Under the pieces are notes generated by a model. It had not been told where the DNA came from. It did not search any database and was given only the letters and a program-made list of their open reading frames with translations. A stretch of 64,000 bases of DNA from Pseudidiomarina aquimaris (GTDB lineage Bacteria; Pseudomonadota; Gammaproteobacteria; Enterobacterales; Alteromonadaceae). This document shows, piece by piece, positions 26,638-36,157 of this stretch. Both the position numbers and the translations under genes were made by a program. The DNA lies in contig NZ_PIPT01000005.1 in the NCBI RefSeq assembly GCF_003987395.1, positions 62,001-126,000 of the forward strand, given 5' to 3'. How positions within the stretch are numbered: the first letter of the stretch is position 1; every line of letters starts with the position of its first letter.

Positions 26638-27165
26638 ATGATGCGCTTACGCTTGTTCTGTCGTAAGGGTACACTTGTGAATTCAACTGCATTGCGAAGT
26701 TATGCTCCACTCACACTTATTGCACTCAGTTGCATGTTGAGTGCCTGTTCGCCGCCGCCCGTCGTAGAGGGAGCGGCTGCTTTTGATGTGGTTGCAGAAG
26801 TGAACCTGCAAAATCTTCCGTCCCGCGATTGGCAATTGAGCGCTGGTACCTTGCAGCTCAGTTTTTGTCGCAACAAAATCAACGATGCACTGCTAGCGGA
26901 AGCGGAAGATTTGAATCGCTGGCGCTTAGTACAAGAAGCCTCGGCGTTACCAGAGCGACGCACCCTCGGGTTGCAGCAGCTTGCAGCTATTTACCAAGAG
27001 CACAATGTCTTGTTGTGGCAAGAGTGGGGGACGGTGAGCTCACAGTCGTATCGCATCGCCGCTCCTGCTGATGCACCTGAACCATCGCTGATTGACGCCC
27101 TTGCCCGATTGGGGCGCGATGATGCCATTTGCTATAGTGCTATTGATAGTTCGCAGGAGGATTAA
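26638..27165 (+). CDS. Hypothetical lipoprotein upstream of a BolA-like gene
   Basis: 175 aa with a lipobox (MLSAC, Cys37 from this start). A GTG at 26677 would give a more compact 24-residue signal peptide and is a real alternative. The mature part has two isolated cysteines (SFCRNK, AICYS) that could form a disulfide. I recognise no domain. Only 4 bp separate it from the BolA-like gene, so they are likely co-transcribed. Function unknown; envelope-located by the lipobox. Confidence 0.65.
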   Translation: MMRLRLFCRKGTLVNSTALRSYAPLTLIALSCMLSACSPPPVVEGAAAFDVVAEVNLQNLPSRDWQLSAGTLQLSFCRNKINDALLAEAEDLNRWRLVQEASALPERRTLGLQQLAAIYQEHNVLLWQEWGTVSSQSYRIAAPADAPEPSLIDALARLGRDDAICYSAIDSSQED

Positions 27166-27169
27166 GCTG

Positions 27170-27496
27170 ATGTCGCAAACTACAACTCAACATCCAACCG
27201 CGACAGCGATTATTGCCGCGCTGGGCGAGGCGTTGCCATTGCAACATCTGGAGGTCATTAATGAGAGTGACCGCCATGGCACACCGACCGATGACTCGCA
27301 TTTTAAGTTGATTGTCGTGAGTGAAGCATTCACTGGCAAACGTTTATTGCAACGTCATCGCCTGGTCAACAAGGCTTTAGCAGAATTGCTGGCGGGCCCA
27401 ATTCATGCGCTCGCGCTTCATACCTACAGTCCTGACGAGTGGCAACAGCTGAGCGATGTGCCAGCATCGCCGGCATGTCGCGGCGGCAGTAACTAA
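27170..27496 (+). CDS. BolA/IbaG-family protein
   Basis: 108 aa. LQHLEVINESDRHGTPTDDSHFKLIVVSEAFTGKRLLQRHRLVNKAL is the BolA fold with the SDRH/HFKL segments; the conserved His (SHFK) can ligate an Fe-S cluster together with monothiol glutaredoxins. Close to the BolA rather than the IbaG subgroup by the longer N-terminus, but this is uncertain. AGGAGG before the ATG at 27170 fixes the start. fabV follows after 66 bp. Confidence 0.88.
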   Translation: MSQTTTQHPTATAIIAALGEALPLQHLEVINESDRHGTPTDDSHFKLIVVSEAFTGKRLLQRHRLVNKALAELLAGPIHALALHTYSPDEWQQLSDVPASPACRGGSN

Positions 27497-27562
27497 TCAG
27501 ATGTGTTTTCCGACGCGGGTCGGTTACACTGCGGCACACGTAAAATAGAACAGGATAGAACT

Positions 27563-28744
27563 ATGGTTATTAAGCCGAAAATTCGTGGTTTCATTTGTAC
27601 GAACGCTCACCCAGTGGGCTGTGCTGCGCACGTGCGTGAGCAAATCGACTACATTCAACAGCAGCCGAAGATCGACGCTGCGCCGAAACGCGTTTTGGTA
27701 ATTGGTTGTTCAACTGGCTATGGTTTAGCGTCACGGATCACCGCAGCATTCGGTGCGGGTGCGAAAACCTTAGGCGTCTGCTTCGAAAAAGAACCTACCG
27801 AAAAGAAAACGGCTACGGCAGGTTGGTATAATACTGCAGCCTTTCATGATGAAGCGGCGAAAGCTGGTTTGTACGCACATACTATCAATGGCGATGCGTT
27901 TTCTGACGAGATCAAAGAAGAAACCATAGCGCGTATCAAAGCTGACTTAGGTCAGGTTGATTTAGTGGTTTACAGCTTGGCATCGCCGAAACGCAAAGAT
28001 CCTGAAAGTGGTGAATTGTATAGCTCGACGTTAAAACCTGTCGGCAAAGCTTACACCACAAAAACCTATGACACCGATAAAGACTTGGTCAAAGAGATCA
28101 CGCTTGAGCCGGCTAATGACGAAGAGATTTACAACACCGTAAAAGTCATGGGTGGTGAAGATTGGGAGCGTTGGTTGAATGCTTTAGATGCAGCAGGCGT
28201 GCTTGCTGAAAATGCGAAAACAACAGCCTACACCTACATTGGTAAAGAACTGACGTGGCCCATCTATGGACACGCAACCATTGGTAAAGCGAAAGAAGAT
28301 TTGGATCGCGCCGCAACAGCGATTCGAGGCGACCATAAAGACCTTAACGTAGAAGCTTATGTGTCGTCGTTGAAGGCCTTGGTCACCCAAGCCAGCTCAG
28401 CGATTCCAGTGATGCCACTCTACATTTCGCTAATCTACGGCGTGATGAAAGAAGAGGGCACTCATGAAGGGTGTATCGAGCAGATTTATCGCTTATTTAC
28501 CGAAGGTTTGTACACCGATGATCCTAAGTGGGACGCTGCCGGTCGTTTACGTATGGACGGTAAAGAAACCAATCCAGAAACCCAGGCCAAGGTGAAAGAA
28601 CTTTGGGACCAAGTCACCCAAGAAAACTTTCATGAGTTGGCTGACTATGAGGGCTACCATGCTGACTTTTTGAAGCTGTTTGGCTTTGGGATGGAAGGCG
28701 TTGATTATGACGCCGATGTGGATCCTGTCGTAAGCTGGTCGTAA
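27563..28744 (+). CDS. fabV: FabV, NADH-dependent trans-2-enoyl-ACP/CoA reductase
   Basis: 394 aa. Rossmann site [14 protein letters not shown] (about 47-60) and the active-site pair Tyr235-(x8)-Lys244 in [14 protein letters not shown], the spacing that defines FabV against FabI. Performs the last step of each fatty-acid elongation round; FabV enzymes are known to be little affected by triclosan. The ATG at 27563 is preceded by AGGA; an upstream frame extension lacks similarity. Followed by an inverted repeat without T-run. Confidence 0.96.
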   Translation: MVIKPKIRGFICTNAHPVGCAAHVREQIDYIQQQPKIDAAPKRVLVIGCSTGYGLASRITAAFGAGAKTLGVCFEKEPTEKKTATAGWYNTAAFHDEAAKAGLYAHTINGDAFSDEIKEETIARIKADLGQVDLVVYSLASPKRKDPESGELYSSTLKPVGKAYTTKTYDTDKDLVKEITLEPANDEEIYNTVKVMGGEDWERWLNALDAAGVLAENAKTTAYTYIGKELTWPIYGHATIGKAKEDLDRAATAIRGDHKDLNVEAYVSSLKALVTQASSAIPVMPLYISLIYGVMKEEGTHEGCIEQIYRLFTEGLYTDDPKWDAAGRLRMDGKETNPETQAKVKELWDQVTQENFHELADYEGYHADFLKLFGFGMEGVDYDADVDPVVSWS

Positions 28745-28776
28745 GCCGACACAAATCAAAGAAATCACCACAAAAA

Positions 28777-28809
28777 TTGTGCGGTGTAAGGTGGTAACCC
28801 ACCGCACAA
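28777..28809. promoter_or_regulatory. Strong inverted repeat upstream of nqrA
   Basis: Perfect 10-bp arms TTGTGCGGTG (28777-28786) and CACCGCACAA (28800-28809), with GGTGG/AACC in the 13-nt loop able to add pairs. No T-run follows on the plus strand, so it is no standard fabV terminator. A TAAAAT (28816-28821) with GC-rich discriminator lies 6 bp downstream, so the repeat overlaps the -35 region of a possible nqr promoter and may be an operator. On the minus strand it has T5 after it, but no gene reads that way. Confidence 0.45.
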
Positions 28810-28981
28810 AAGTGCTAAAATGCCCGCCCTAGATGACTATGTACAAAATTCGGTCAGCGCAGTGAATGCTCGGCTCGTTGAGATTTAGTGCGCTAACTAT
28901 TTGATTTATCAGGTTTCAGAGGCTGCTAGTCAGCATTGCTGAAGAAAGATTCATCTTCCCTAACGAGTAGTGCAAACGCGT
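28810..28981 (+). other. Long leader before nqrA
   Basis: About 170 bp without an ORF. Apart from the TAAAAT box at 28816-28821 no clear motif was seen. No good Shine-Dalgarno sequence precedes the nqrA ATG at 28982. Confidence 0.35.
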
Positions 28982-30322
28982 ATGATTACGATCAAGAAAG
29001 GGCTGGATATCCCAATTAAGGGTGCTCCCCAGCAATCTATTGAAGATGGTCAAGCCATCACCACCGTTGCCGTTCTGGGTGAAGAGTATGTGGGTATGCG
29101 CCCAACCATGCATGTCAAGGTTGAGGACCGCGTTAAAAAAGGCCAGGTACTTTTCGAAGACAAGAAAAACCCAGGGGTTAAATTCACCGCTCCAGCTGCT
29201 GGCGTCGTTAAAGACGTACTGCGTGGTGCTAAGCGGGTGTTGCAAGCCGTAGTTATCGAAATCGATGGCGACGAGCAAGAAACATTTGCGAAGTACGATA
29301 GCAAAGAGCTGACCAACTTGGATCGCGAAAAAGTCGTCGAACAATTGAATGATTCAGGTCAGTGGGTTGCGTTACGTACACGCCCATTTAGCCGTTCGCC
29401 GAAGCTCGACGCTGAACCTGCAGCTATCTTTGTTAACTGCATGGACAGCAACCCGCTCGCAGCAGACCCGACAGTCATCATTAGTGAACAGCAAGAAGCT
29501 TTCGTTGATGGTTTGAAAGTTTTAGGTAACTTGACCAAGGGTAAAGTGTTCGTCACTAAAGCTGCGGATGCCAAAGTAGAAACCGGTGATGCACAAGTGC
29601 AAGTTGAGAGCTTTAAAGGGCCTCACCCAGCTGGCTTGGTCGGTACGCATATTCACTTCTTGTCGCCTGTAAGCATGAAGAAGCAGGTTTGGCATATCAA
29701 TTACCAAGACGTGATTGCCTACGGTAAATTGTTCACTACGGGTGAAATCTTTACCCCGCGTACAGTCGCCTTAGGTGGCCCTGGTGTAAGCAAACCTCGC
29801 TTATTACGCACCCAGATGGGAGCCAACCTAACCGAGTTGACCAAAGGTGAACTTGCTGAAGGTAAACAACGTATTGTTTCTGGGTCTATCTTAAATGGCC
29901 ATAAAGTGGATGACGCACACCAGTGGTTGGGTCGTTTCCACATGCAAGTAAGCGTTCTACCTGAAGGTGACTTCAAAGAATTCTTGGGCTGGATCAAGCC
30001 AGGTGTTGACCAACACTCTGTGACCCGAGCTTTCGCTGGTCACCTTCTGCCGAAAAAATTGTTCGCCATGACGACATCTACCAACGGTTCAGACCGTGCC
30101 ATGGTGCCAATCGGCAACTATGAGCGCATCATGCCATTGGATATTCTGCCAACTATTTTGTTACGTGACCTGCTTTCTGGTGACACCGATGAAGCTCAAC
30201 AGCTGGGCTGCTTGGAGTTAGATGAGGAAGATTTGGCGCTTTGTACTTATGTTTGCCCAGGTAAATACGAGTACGGTCCGGTGTTACGTAATGCGTTGAC
30301 CACGATCGAGAAAGAGGGCTAA
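28982..30322 (+). CDS. nqrA: Na+-NQR subunit A
   Basis: 446 aa soluble, membrane-associated subunit of the Na+-translocating NADH:quinone reductase. Begins [14 protein letters not shown] like other NqrA proteins, which is why the ATG at 28982 is taken over the GTG at 28970. [13 protein letters not shown] and the C-terminal [17 protein letters not shown] are family landmarks. NqrA lies close to the quinone site at the NqrB cytoplasmic face. First of six structural genes in tight order. Confidence 0.97.
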   Translation: MITIKKGLDIPIKGAPQQSIEDGQAITTVAVLGEEYVGMRPTMHVKVEDRVKKGQVLFEDKKNPGVKFTAPAAGVVKDVLRGAKRVLQAVVIEIDGDEQETFAKYDSKELTNLDREKVVEQLNDSGQWVALRTRPFSRSPKLDAEPAAIFVNCMDSNPLAADPTVIISEQQEAFVDGLKVLGNLTKGKVFVTKAADAKVETGDAQVQVESFKGPHPAGLVGTHIHFLSPVSMKKQVWHINYQDVIAYGKLFTTGEIFTPRTVALGGPGVSKPRLLRTQMGANLTELTKGELAEGKQRIVSGSILNGHKVDDAHQWLGRFHMQVSVLPEGDFKEFLGWIKPGVDQHSVTRAFAGHLLPKKLFAMTTSTNGSDRAMVPIGNYERIMPLDILPTILLRDLLSGDTDEAQQLGCLELDEEDLALCTYVCPGKYEYGPVLRNALTTIEKEG

Positions 30323-30324
30323 TC

Positions 30325-31521
30325 ATGGGCTTAAAAAATTATCTTGAGCGGATTGAGCCAGATTTTGAAAAAGGCGGCAAGTATGAAAAGTGGTATGCCC
30401 TCTATGAAGCGGTGGCAACCATTCTTTATACCCCTGGCAAAGTCACGAAAAAGACAACTCACGTAAAAGACAACGTGGATCTGAAACGCATCATGATTTT
30501 GGTGTGGATGATGACCTTCCCAGCAATGTTCTGGGGCATGTACAACGTGGGTAACCAAGCTTTCTTGGCGCTTGGTAACGGCTACGAGCTTGCAGACGTA
30601 TGGCAAGTTGGCTTATTCCAAATGCTTGGCGGCGACATGGCCAATGCAGGTTGGGGTACCAAAATGTGGTACGGCGCCTGTTTCTTCCTGCCTGTTTATG
30701 CCACCACGTTTATCGTAGGCGGCTTCTGGGAAGTCTTATTCGCAACCATCCGTAAGCACGAAGTCAACGAAGGCTTCTTTGTTACCTCAGTGCTGTTTGC
30801 CTTGACCCTACCGGCGACGATTCCATTGTGGCAAGTTGCCCTAGGTATCACCTTCGGTGTGGTGATTGGTAAAGAAATCTTCGGTGGTACGGGTCGTAAC
30901 TTCTTGAACCCAGCACTGACCGGTCGTGCTTTCTTATACTTTGCCTTCCCAGCGCAAATCTCGGGCGACAAAGTATGGACTGCCGTTGATGGTTTCTCTG
31001 GTGCTACCTTGCTAGGTCAAGCTGCTATCGGTGAGAACTACTTTGCAGACATGGACATGTGGTGGAATGCCTTCTTGGGCAACATCCAAGGGTCGATGGG
31101 TGAAGTGTCAACGCTGATGATCTTGATTGGTGGTTTAGCCCTGATTTACTTCCGTATCGCTTCATGGCGCATTGTTTCAGGTGTGTTTGTGGGTATGGTT
31201 GCACTATCGTTGCTGTTCAACACCATCGGTAGCGAAACGAACAACATGTTCCTAATGCCTTGGTACTGGCACCTTGTCGTGGGTGGTTTTGCCTTCGGTA
31301 TGATGTTCATGGCCACTGACCCAGTGTCCGCCTCGTTCACCAACAAAGCTAAGTTTGCTTACGGCTTCTTGATCGGTGCCATGACGGTATTGATTCGCGT
31401 GGTGAACCCTGCGTACCCAGAAGGCATTATGTTGGCGATTCTTTTCGCGAACGTCTTTGCACCATTGTTTGACCACTTTGTAGTGCAAGCGAACATTAAA
31501 CGGAGGCTCGCACGTGGCTAA
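30325..31521 (+). CDS. nqrB: Na+-NQR subunit B
   Basis: 398 aa integral membrane subunit, about ten helices. Contains the SGATLLGQA motif; Thr228 should carry covalent FMN attached by Apb[24 protein letters not shown] is a diagnostic stretch. NqrB houses the quinone-reaction region and the main Na+ pathway. Overlaps the nqrC start by 8 bp. Confidence 0.98.
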   Translation: MGLKNYLERIEPDFEKGGKYEKWYALYEAVATILYTPGKVTKKTTHVKDNVDLKRIMILVWMMTFPAMFWGMYNVGNQAFLALGNGYELADVWQVGLFQMLGGDMANAGWGTKMWYGACFFLPVYATTFIVGGFWEVLFATIRKHEVNEGFFVTSVLFALTLPATIPLWQVALGITFGVVIGKEIFGGTGRNFLNPALTGRAFLYFAFPAQISGDKVWTAVDGFSGATLLGQAAIGENYFADMDMWWNAFLGNIQGSMGEVSTLMILIGGLALIYFRIASWRIVSGVFVGMVALSLLFNTIGSETNNMFLMPWYWHLVVGGFAFGMMFMATDPVSASFTNKAKFAYGFLIGAMTVLIRVVNPAYPEGIMLAILFANVFAPLFDHFVVQANIKRRLARG

Positions 31522-32302
31522 GAAGAACGAATCTTTAGGCAAAACCCTATTTGTCGTGATCGCGCTCTGTTTAGTGTGTGCGATCATCGTATCGGGTTCA
31601 GCAGTAGGCTTGAAACCGATTCAACAGAAAAACGCCGCGCTCGACATGCAGCGCAACGTGCTTGATGCAGCTGGCTTATTAGAGCCTAGCACTGACGTTG
31701 TTGCGGTCTTTAACGAGCGTGTTAATACCAAACTTATCAACCTCAATACTCTGGAAGTCGTTGAGCAAGCGAACAATCAAGACGCAACAGCGTATGATCC
31801 AATCGCTGCAGCCAACAAACCAGAGTGGAGCACCAAGCTCGAGAAAAGCAACGACGTTGCCGGTATCGGTACGCGTGAAGACGTGACCAAGGTTTACTTC
31901 ATCAACAATGAGCAGGGAGAGCTAGAGACCTTAGTTCTTTACATCCGTGGTTATGGTTTGTGGGGCACCATGTACGGCTTGATTTCACTTCAACCGGACT
32001 TGAATACCGTGCGCAGCGTTAACTTCTATGAGCACAGTGAAACGCCAGGACTAGGCGGTGAAATCCAAAATCCTAAATGGGTAGCGCAATGGTCGGGTAA
32101 AGAAATCTACGGCGAAAACAACGAACAAGTTGAATTCGACGTAATGAAGAGCCCAACGCAAGAAAACCACGATGTCGATGCCTTGTCAGGTGCAACATTG
32201 ACCAGTAATGGTGTTGATAACCTGATGGCGTACTGGTTTAGCGATAAGGCCTATGGCCCATTATTAGAAAAAATTCGCAAGGGGGAGCTGAGCAATGGCT
32301 AG
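31514..32302 (+). CDS. nqrC: Na+-NQR subunit C
   Basis: 262 aa. One N-terminal membrane helix (about 10-32), then a periplasmic FMN-binding domain. Covalent FMN Thr228 lies in [13 protein letters not shown], the ApbE target motif. GTG start with CGGAGG seven bases upstream. Sits between nqrB and nqrD with overlaps on both sides. Confidence 0.97.
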   Translation: MAKKNESLGKTLFVVIALCLVCAIIVSGSAVGLKPIQQKNAALDMQRNVLDAAGLLEPSTDVVAVFNERVNTKLINLNTLEVVEQANNQDATAYDPIAAANKPEWSTKLEKSNDVAGIGTREDVTKVYFINNEQGELETLVLYIRGYGLWGTMYGLISLQPDLNTVRSVNFYEHSETPGLGGEIQNPKWVAQWSGKEIYGENNEQVEFDVMKSPTQENHDVDALSGATLTSNGVDNLMAYWFSDKAYGPLLEKIRKGELSNG

Positions 32303-32930
32303 TAGTGCAAAAGAAATGAAAGAAGTCCTCTTTGGACCGATTTTTGCCAACAACCCAATTGCCCTGCAAATCCTAGGTATTTGTTCGGCGTTGGCAGTGA
32401 CCTCGAAAATGGAAAACACCGTGGTAATGTGTATCGCATTAACCTTGGTAACAGCCTTTTCGAACCTGTTTATTTCCTTGATTCGAAATCACATTCCTTC
32501 GAGTGTTCGAATCATCGTGCAAATGACCATTATTGCCAGTTTGGTAATCGTTGTTGACCAAGTGCTGCGCGCTTATGCCTATAGCATCGCGAAAGAACTC
32601 TCGGTCTTCGTTGGTTTGATTATTACCAACTGTATCGTTATGGGTCGCGCCGAAGCATTTGCCATGAAGAGCACCCCAGGCCTATCGTTCCTTGATGGTA
32701 TCGGTAACGGTCTAGGTTACTCAGTGGTATTGCTGTTTGTCGGCTTTATCCGTGAGCTCTTTGGTTCAGGCAGCTTGTTTGGCTACCAAATTCTATCGTT
32801 GGCCTCTGAAGGCGGTTGGTATCAACCGATTGGCTTGCTTATCTTGCCACCGAGTGCCTTCTTTATCATTGGTGGTTTCATCTGGATTCTGCGTACTTTC
32901 CGTCCAGAACAAGTAGAGCCGAAGGAATAA
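32295..32930 (+). CDS. nqrD: Na+-NQR subunit D
   Basis: 211 aa, six membrane helices, RnfE/NqrD family. A cysteine near [14 protein letters not shown] corresponds to the intramembrane [2Fe-2S] ligands shared between NqrD and NqrE. Overlaps nqrC by 8 bp. Confidence 0.97.
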   Translation: MASSAKEMKEVLFGPIFANNPIALQILGICSALAVTSKMENTVVMCIALTLVTAFSNLFISLIRNHIPSSVRIIVQMTIIASLVIVVDQVLRAYAYSIAKELSVFVGLIITNCIVMGRAEAFAMKSTPGLSFLDGIGNGLGYSVVLLFVGFIRELFGSGSLFGYQILSLASEGGWYQPIGLLILPPSAFFIIGGFIWILRTFRPEQVEPKE

Positions 32931-32940
32931 GGAGCCGATC

Positions 32941-33549
32941 ATGGAAGCTTATATTAGTTTATTTATTAAATCGGTCTTCGTTGAGAACTTGGCACTGTCG
33001 TTCTTCTTGGGCATGTGTACCTTCTTGGCCGTATCGAAAAAAGTTAGTACTGCTTTTGGTCTAGGTGTTGCGGTTATCGTTGTGCTAGGTATTTCAGTAC
33101 CAGTGAACAACCTGGTTTACCACAACATTTTGGCGCCAGGTGCGTTGAGCTGGGCTGGCTTTCCAGACGCAGACTTAAGTTTCTTGCGTTTCTTGACCTT
33201 TATCGGCGTTATCGCTGCATTGGTTCAAATTTTGGAAATGGCGCTCGATAAGTACGTTCCGGCTCTGTATAACGCACTAGGTATCTTCTTACCGTTGATT
33301 ACTGTGAACTGTGCGATTTTCGGTGGTGTTTCGTTCATGGTTGAGCGTGACTACAACTTCACTGAAAGTATTGTTTACGGTATTGGTGGCGGTGTTGGCT
33401 GGGCACTTGCAATTGTTGCTCTAGCTGCGGTGCGCGAGAAGCTGAAATATGCTGATGTGCCAGATGGCCTGCGTGGTCTTGGTATCACCTTTATTTCAGT
33501 CGGTCTCATTGGTTTGGGCTTTATGTCATTCTCTGGCGTATCCCTGTAA
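32941..33549 (+). CDS. nqrE: Na+-NQR subunit E
   Basis: 202 aa, six membrane helices in inverted topology to NqrD (RnfA/NqrE family). [14 protein letters not shown] and [12 protein letters not shown] provide the cysteines that ligate the intramembrane iron-sulfur centre made with NqrM help. AGGAG seven bases upstream of the ATG. Confidence 0.97.
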   Translation: MEAYISLFIKSVFVENLALSFFLGMCTFLAVSKKVSTAFGLGVAVIVVLGISVPVNNLVYHNILAPGALSWAGFPDADLSFLRFLTFIGVIAALVQILEMALDKYVPALYNALGIFLPLITVNCAIFGGVSFMVERDYNFTESIVYGIGGGVGWALAIVALAAVREKLKYADVPDGLRGLGITFISVGLIGLGFMSFSGVSL

Positions 33550-33592
33550 GCACCGGTAACGAAAGCAACGGATAATTAAGAGGTAAAAGTCG

Positions 33593-34834
33593 ATGCAAGG
33601 GCAAGATTTAACACTTATAGCGCTCGGCGTAGGCATGTTTACCGTGATCGTACTGATTTTGGTTGCGGTGATTATGTTCGCCAAATCAAAATTGGTACCT
33701 CAGGGTGATGTCGAGATTTTGATTAACGACGACGAAGACAAGAAGATCACGACCCAACCGGGTGGTAAGTTGCTAGGTGCGCTAGCGAACGCAGGTATCT
33801 TTGTCTCGTCAGCGTGTGGTGGCGGTGGCTCATGTGGCCAGTGTACCGTGAAAGTACTCGAGGGTGGCGGTGACATTCTGCCAACCGAGAAAGACCACAT
33901 TAACAAGAAAGAAGCACGTGAAGGCGTTCGTCTGTCTTGTCAGGTCAATGTAAAACAAAACATGAAAATCGAGCTACCTGAAGAGGTGTTCGGTATTCGT
34001 AAGTGGGATTGTACAGTGAAGTCGAACGATAACGTTGCGACCTTCATCAAGGAATTCGTTGTACAGTTGCCAGAAGGTGAAGAAGTACCGTTCCGCGCAG
34101 GTGGTTACATTCAGATTGAAGCTCCACCGCATCACGTGCGTTACAAAGACTTTGACATCGAAGAGAAATTCCGTGGTGACTGGGAGCGCTTTGGCTTCCT
34201 CGACATCGAGTCAAAAGTTGATGAAGAAGTGGTACGTGCTTACTCAATGGCGAACTACCCAGATGAGAAAGGCATTATCATGTTGAACGTGCGTTGTGCA
34301 ACGCCGCCGCCAAACAACTTGAGCTTGCCAGCAGGTAAAATGTCATCGTACATTTTCAGCTTGAAGCCAGGTGATAAAGTAACGATTTCTGGTCCATTTG
34401 GTGAGTTCTTTGCCAAAGAAACAGACGCAGAAATGGTCTTCATCGGTGGTGGTGCTGGTATGGCGCCAATGCGTTCGCACATCTTCGATCAGCTGCGTCG
34501 CTTGAACACTGACCGTAAGATCAGCTTCTGGTACGGTGCACGCTCGAAGAAAGAAATGTTCTATGTTGAAGATTTCGACATGTTGCAACGCGAAAATGAC
34601 AACTTTGAGTGGCATGTGGCGCTTTCTGATCCGCAGCCTGAAGATGATTGGGATGGCGACACTGGCTTCATCCACAACGTTCTTTATGAGCGTTACTTGA
34701 AAGACCACGAGGCACCAGAAGATTGTGAGTTCTACATGTGTGGTCCGCCGGTGATGAATGCCGCGGTCATTAACATGCTCAAAGATTTGGGTGTGGAAGA
34801 TGAAAACATCATGCTGGATGACTTTGGTGGTTAA
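33593..34834 (+). CDS. nqrF: Na+-NQR subunit F, NADH-oxidising flavoprotein
   Basis: 413 aa. N-terminal membrane helix (about 8-30), a plant-type [2Fe-2S] domain with Cys75, Cys81, Cys84 and Cys116, then an FAD domain (RAYSMANYP) and an NADH domain ([15 protein letters not shown]). Takes hydride from NADH and passes electrons to the rest of the complex. Last structural gene; apbE follows within 7 bp. Confidence 0.98.
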   Translation: MQGQDLTLIALGVGMFTVIVLILVAVIMFAKSKLVPQGDVEILINDDEDKKITTQPGGKLLGALANAGIFVSSACGGGGSCGQCTVKVLEGGGDILPTEKDHINKKEAREGVRLSCQVNVKQNMKIELPEEVFGIRKWDCTVKSNDNVATFIKEFVVQLPEGEEVPFRAGGYIQIEAPPHHVRYKDFDIEEKFRGDWERFGFLDIESKVDEEVVRAYSMANYPDEKGIIMLNVRCATPPPNNLSLPAGKMSSYIFSLKPGDKVTISGPFGEFFAKETDAEMVFIGGGAGMAPMRSHIFDQLRRLNTDRKISFWYGARSKKEMFYVEDFDMLQRENDNFEWHVALSDPQPEDDWDGDTGFIHNVLYERYLKDHEAPEDCEFYMCGPPVMNAAVINMLKDLGVEDENIMLDDFGG

Positions 34835-34841
34835 TTAAGTG

Positions 34842-35855
34842 ATGACTTCCTCATTACGTCTGTTCTGGCTAGCCCTTATCGGGCTAGCCTTTTTCGTTTC
34901 ATGCTCACATGCGCCGCAACAAATCGCGGTGTCAGGTGAAACCATGGGAACGACCTATCATATCCGCTACGTATCAGCCAATCCTCGCCATGAAGCAGAG
35001 AAGGTGAAAGAGCGTGTGGATGCGGTGTTGGCGCAAATCAATAGCCAAATGTCGACCTACGACCCAAATTCGGAACTGTCGCGCTTCAACCAACGGCAGA
35101 CGACTGAACCGGTTGTTGTGTCTCGGGCTCTTGAAACTGTTGTTCGCCGAGCGTTGGAAATTGCCGAAGAAACAGATGGTCTGCTGGATGTGACCGTGGG
35201 GCCCTTGGTGAACCTCTGGAGTTTTGGTCCGCAGCAGCGTCCGGAAGTCACACCGACCGCGGCAGAACTCGAAGCGGCGCAAGCCATCACCGGTTATCAG
35301 CACCTGACCGTCGAAAACCATCAGTTACAGAAGCATATTCCTGAGCTTTATGTTGACCTTTCGACCATCGCCAAAGGCTATGGTGTCGACCGTGTGGCGC
35401 GATTGCTTGAGCAAATGGAGATTCAAAATTACTTGGTCGAAATCGGTGGCGAGATGCGCATGAAGGGCGTAAAGCCAGGCAATCAACCGTGGCGCATCGC
35501 CATTGAAAAGCCTGATAACACCATGCGCGCGACACAACGAATTATCGAACCGGGCACGAATGCGATCGCTACCTCAGGTGACTATCGCAATTATTTTGAG
35601 CAAGACGGTGTGCGCTATTCCCATATTATCGACCCGCGCACCGGGAAACCTATCCAGCACAATCTTGTCTCAGTAACAGTATTGGCAGACACATGTATGG
35701 ACGCTGATGCGTATGCAACGGCACTCACCGTTATGGGACCGGAACAGGCCTTAGCGTTTGCGGAAGCCAAAGGTCTCCCAGTGTTATTAGTGGCACGTGA
35801 AAACGGTGAGTTTAAAGAGTATACTAGTACCGCGTTCAAACCTTATTTGCAGTAA
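34842..35855 (+). CDS. apbE: ApbE, FAD:protein FMN transferase (lipoprotein)
   Basis: 337 aa. Lipobox with Cys21 (FFVSC), then the ApbE domain (GETMGTTYHIRY, DVTVGPLVNLWSFGP, DLSTIAKGYGVDRVA, GGEMRMKG, HIIDPRTGKPI, DADAYATALTVMG). Attaches FMN to the Thr of NqrB and NqrC in the periplasm using FAD and Mg2+. Starts at ATG 34842 (a GTG three bases earlier is also possible). A strong terminator-like hairpin lies inside codons 9-17. Confidence 0.95.
   Translation: MTSSLRLFWLALIGLAFFVSCSHAPQQIAVSGETMGTTYHIRYVSANPRHEAEKVKERVDAVLAQINSQMSTYDPNSELSRFNQRQTTEPVVVSRALETVVRRALEIAEETDGLLDVTVGPLVNLWSFGPQQRPEVTPTAAELEAAQAITGYQHLTVENHQLQKHIPELYVDLSTIAKGYGVDRVARLLEQMEIQNYLVEIGGEMRMKGVKPGNQPWRIAIEKPDNTMRATQRIIEPGTNAIATSGDYRNYFEQDGVRYSHIIDPRTGKPIQHNLVSVTVLADTCMDADAYATALTVMGPEQALAFAEAKGLPVLLVARENGEFKEYTSTAFKPYLQ
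34867..34894 (+). terminator. Intrinsic terminator-like hairpin inside apbE
   Basis: Perfect 9-bp stem GGCTAGCCC (34867-34875) / GGGCTAGCC (34881-34889), 5-nt loop, then T5 (34890-34894). It starts 32 bp after the nqrF stop, within the apbE signal-peptide codons. It may partially end nqrA-F transcripts so that apbE and nqrM are made at lower level. Ribosomes translating apbE would disrupt it. Confidence 0.6.
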
Positions 35856-35869
35856 CCTAGGAGGTCCGC

Positions 35870-36082
35870 ATGGGTTTATTTTTACTTGTTTTCGCCATCT
35901 TCTTGGTGGTGGTTTTAGCCATGTCGGTTGGGTTTATTGTACAAAAGAAATCCATCTCGGGTAGCTGTGGTGGTATTTCAGCGCTTGGTATGGACAAAGC
36001 GTGTGATTGCGATGAACCGTGTGATGATAAAAAAGCGCGCATGGCGAAAGAAGAAGAGTGGCAGAAAAATCGTATTCACTGA
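35870..36082 (+). CDS. nqrM: NqrM, Na+-NQR maturation protein
   Basis: 70 aa. One membrane helix (about 3-25), then the conserved cysteines Cys33, Cys45, Cys47 and Cys51 (GSCGG, ACDCDEPC) of the former DUF539. NqrM is needed to deliver iron for the centre between NqrD and NqrE. AGGAGGT just ahead of the ATG is the best ribosome-binding site in the operon. Ends the nqr cluster as in Vibrio. Confidence 0.95.
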   Translation: MGLFLLVFAIFLVVVLAMSVGFIVQKKSISGSCGGISALGMDKACDCDEPCDDKKARMAKEEEWQKNRIH

Positions 36083-36157
36083 TAACTTCGACTCCTCTCA
36101 TCGCGAAACAAATTCCTTTCTAAACTAATAATAATAACTGGGGTTGTGGTAGTTGCC

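Noticed and set aside
28777..28809. Inverted repeat after fabV as its rho-independent terminator
   Set aside because: No T-run follows on the plus strand; kept instead as an unexplained regulatory repeat.
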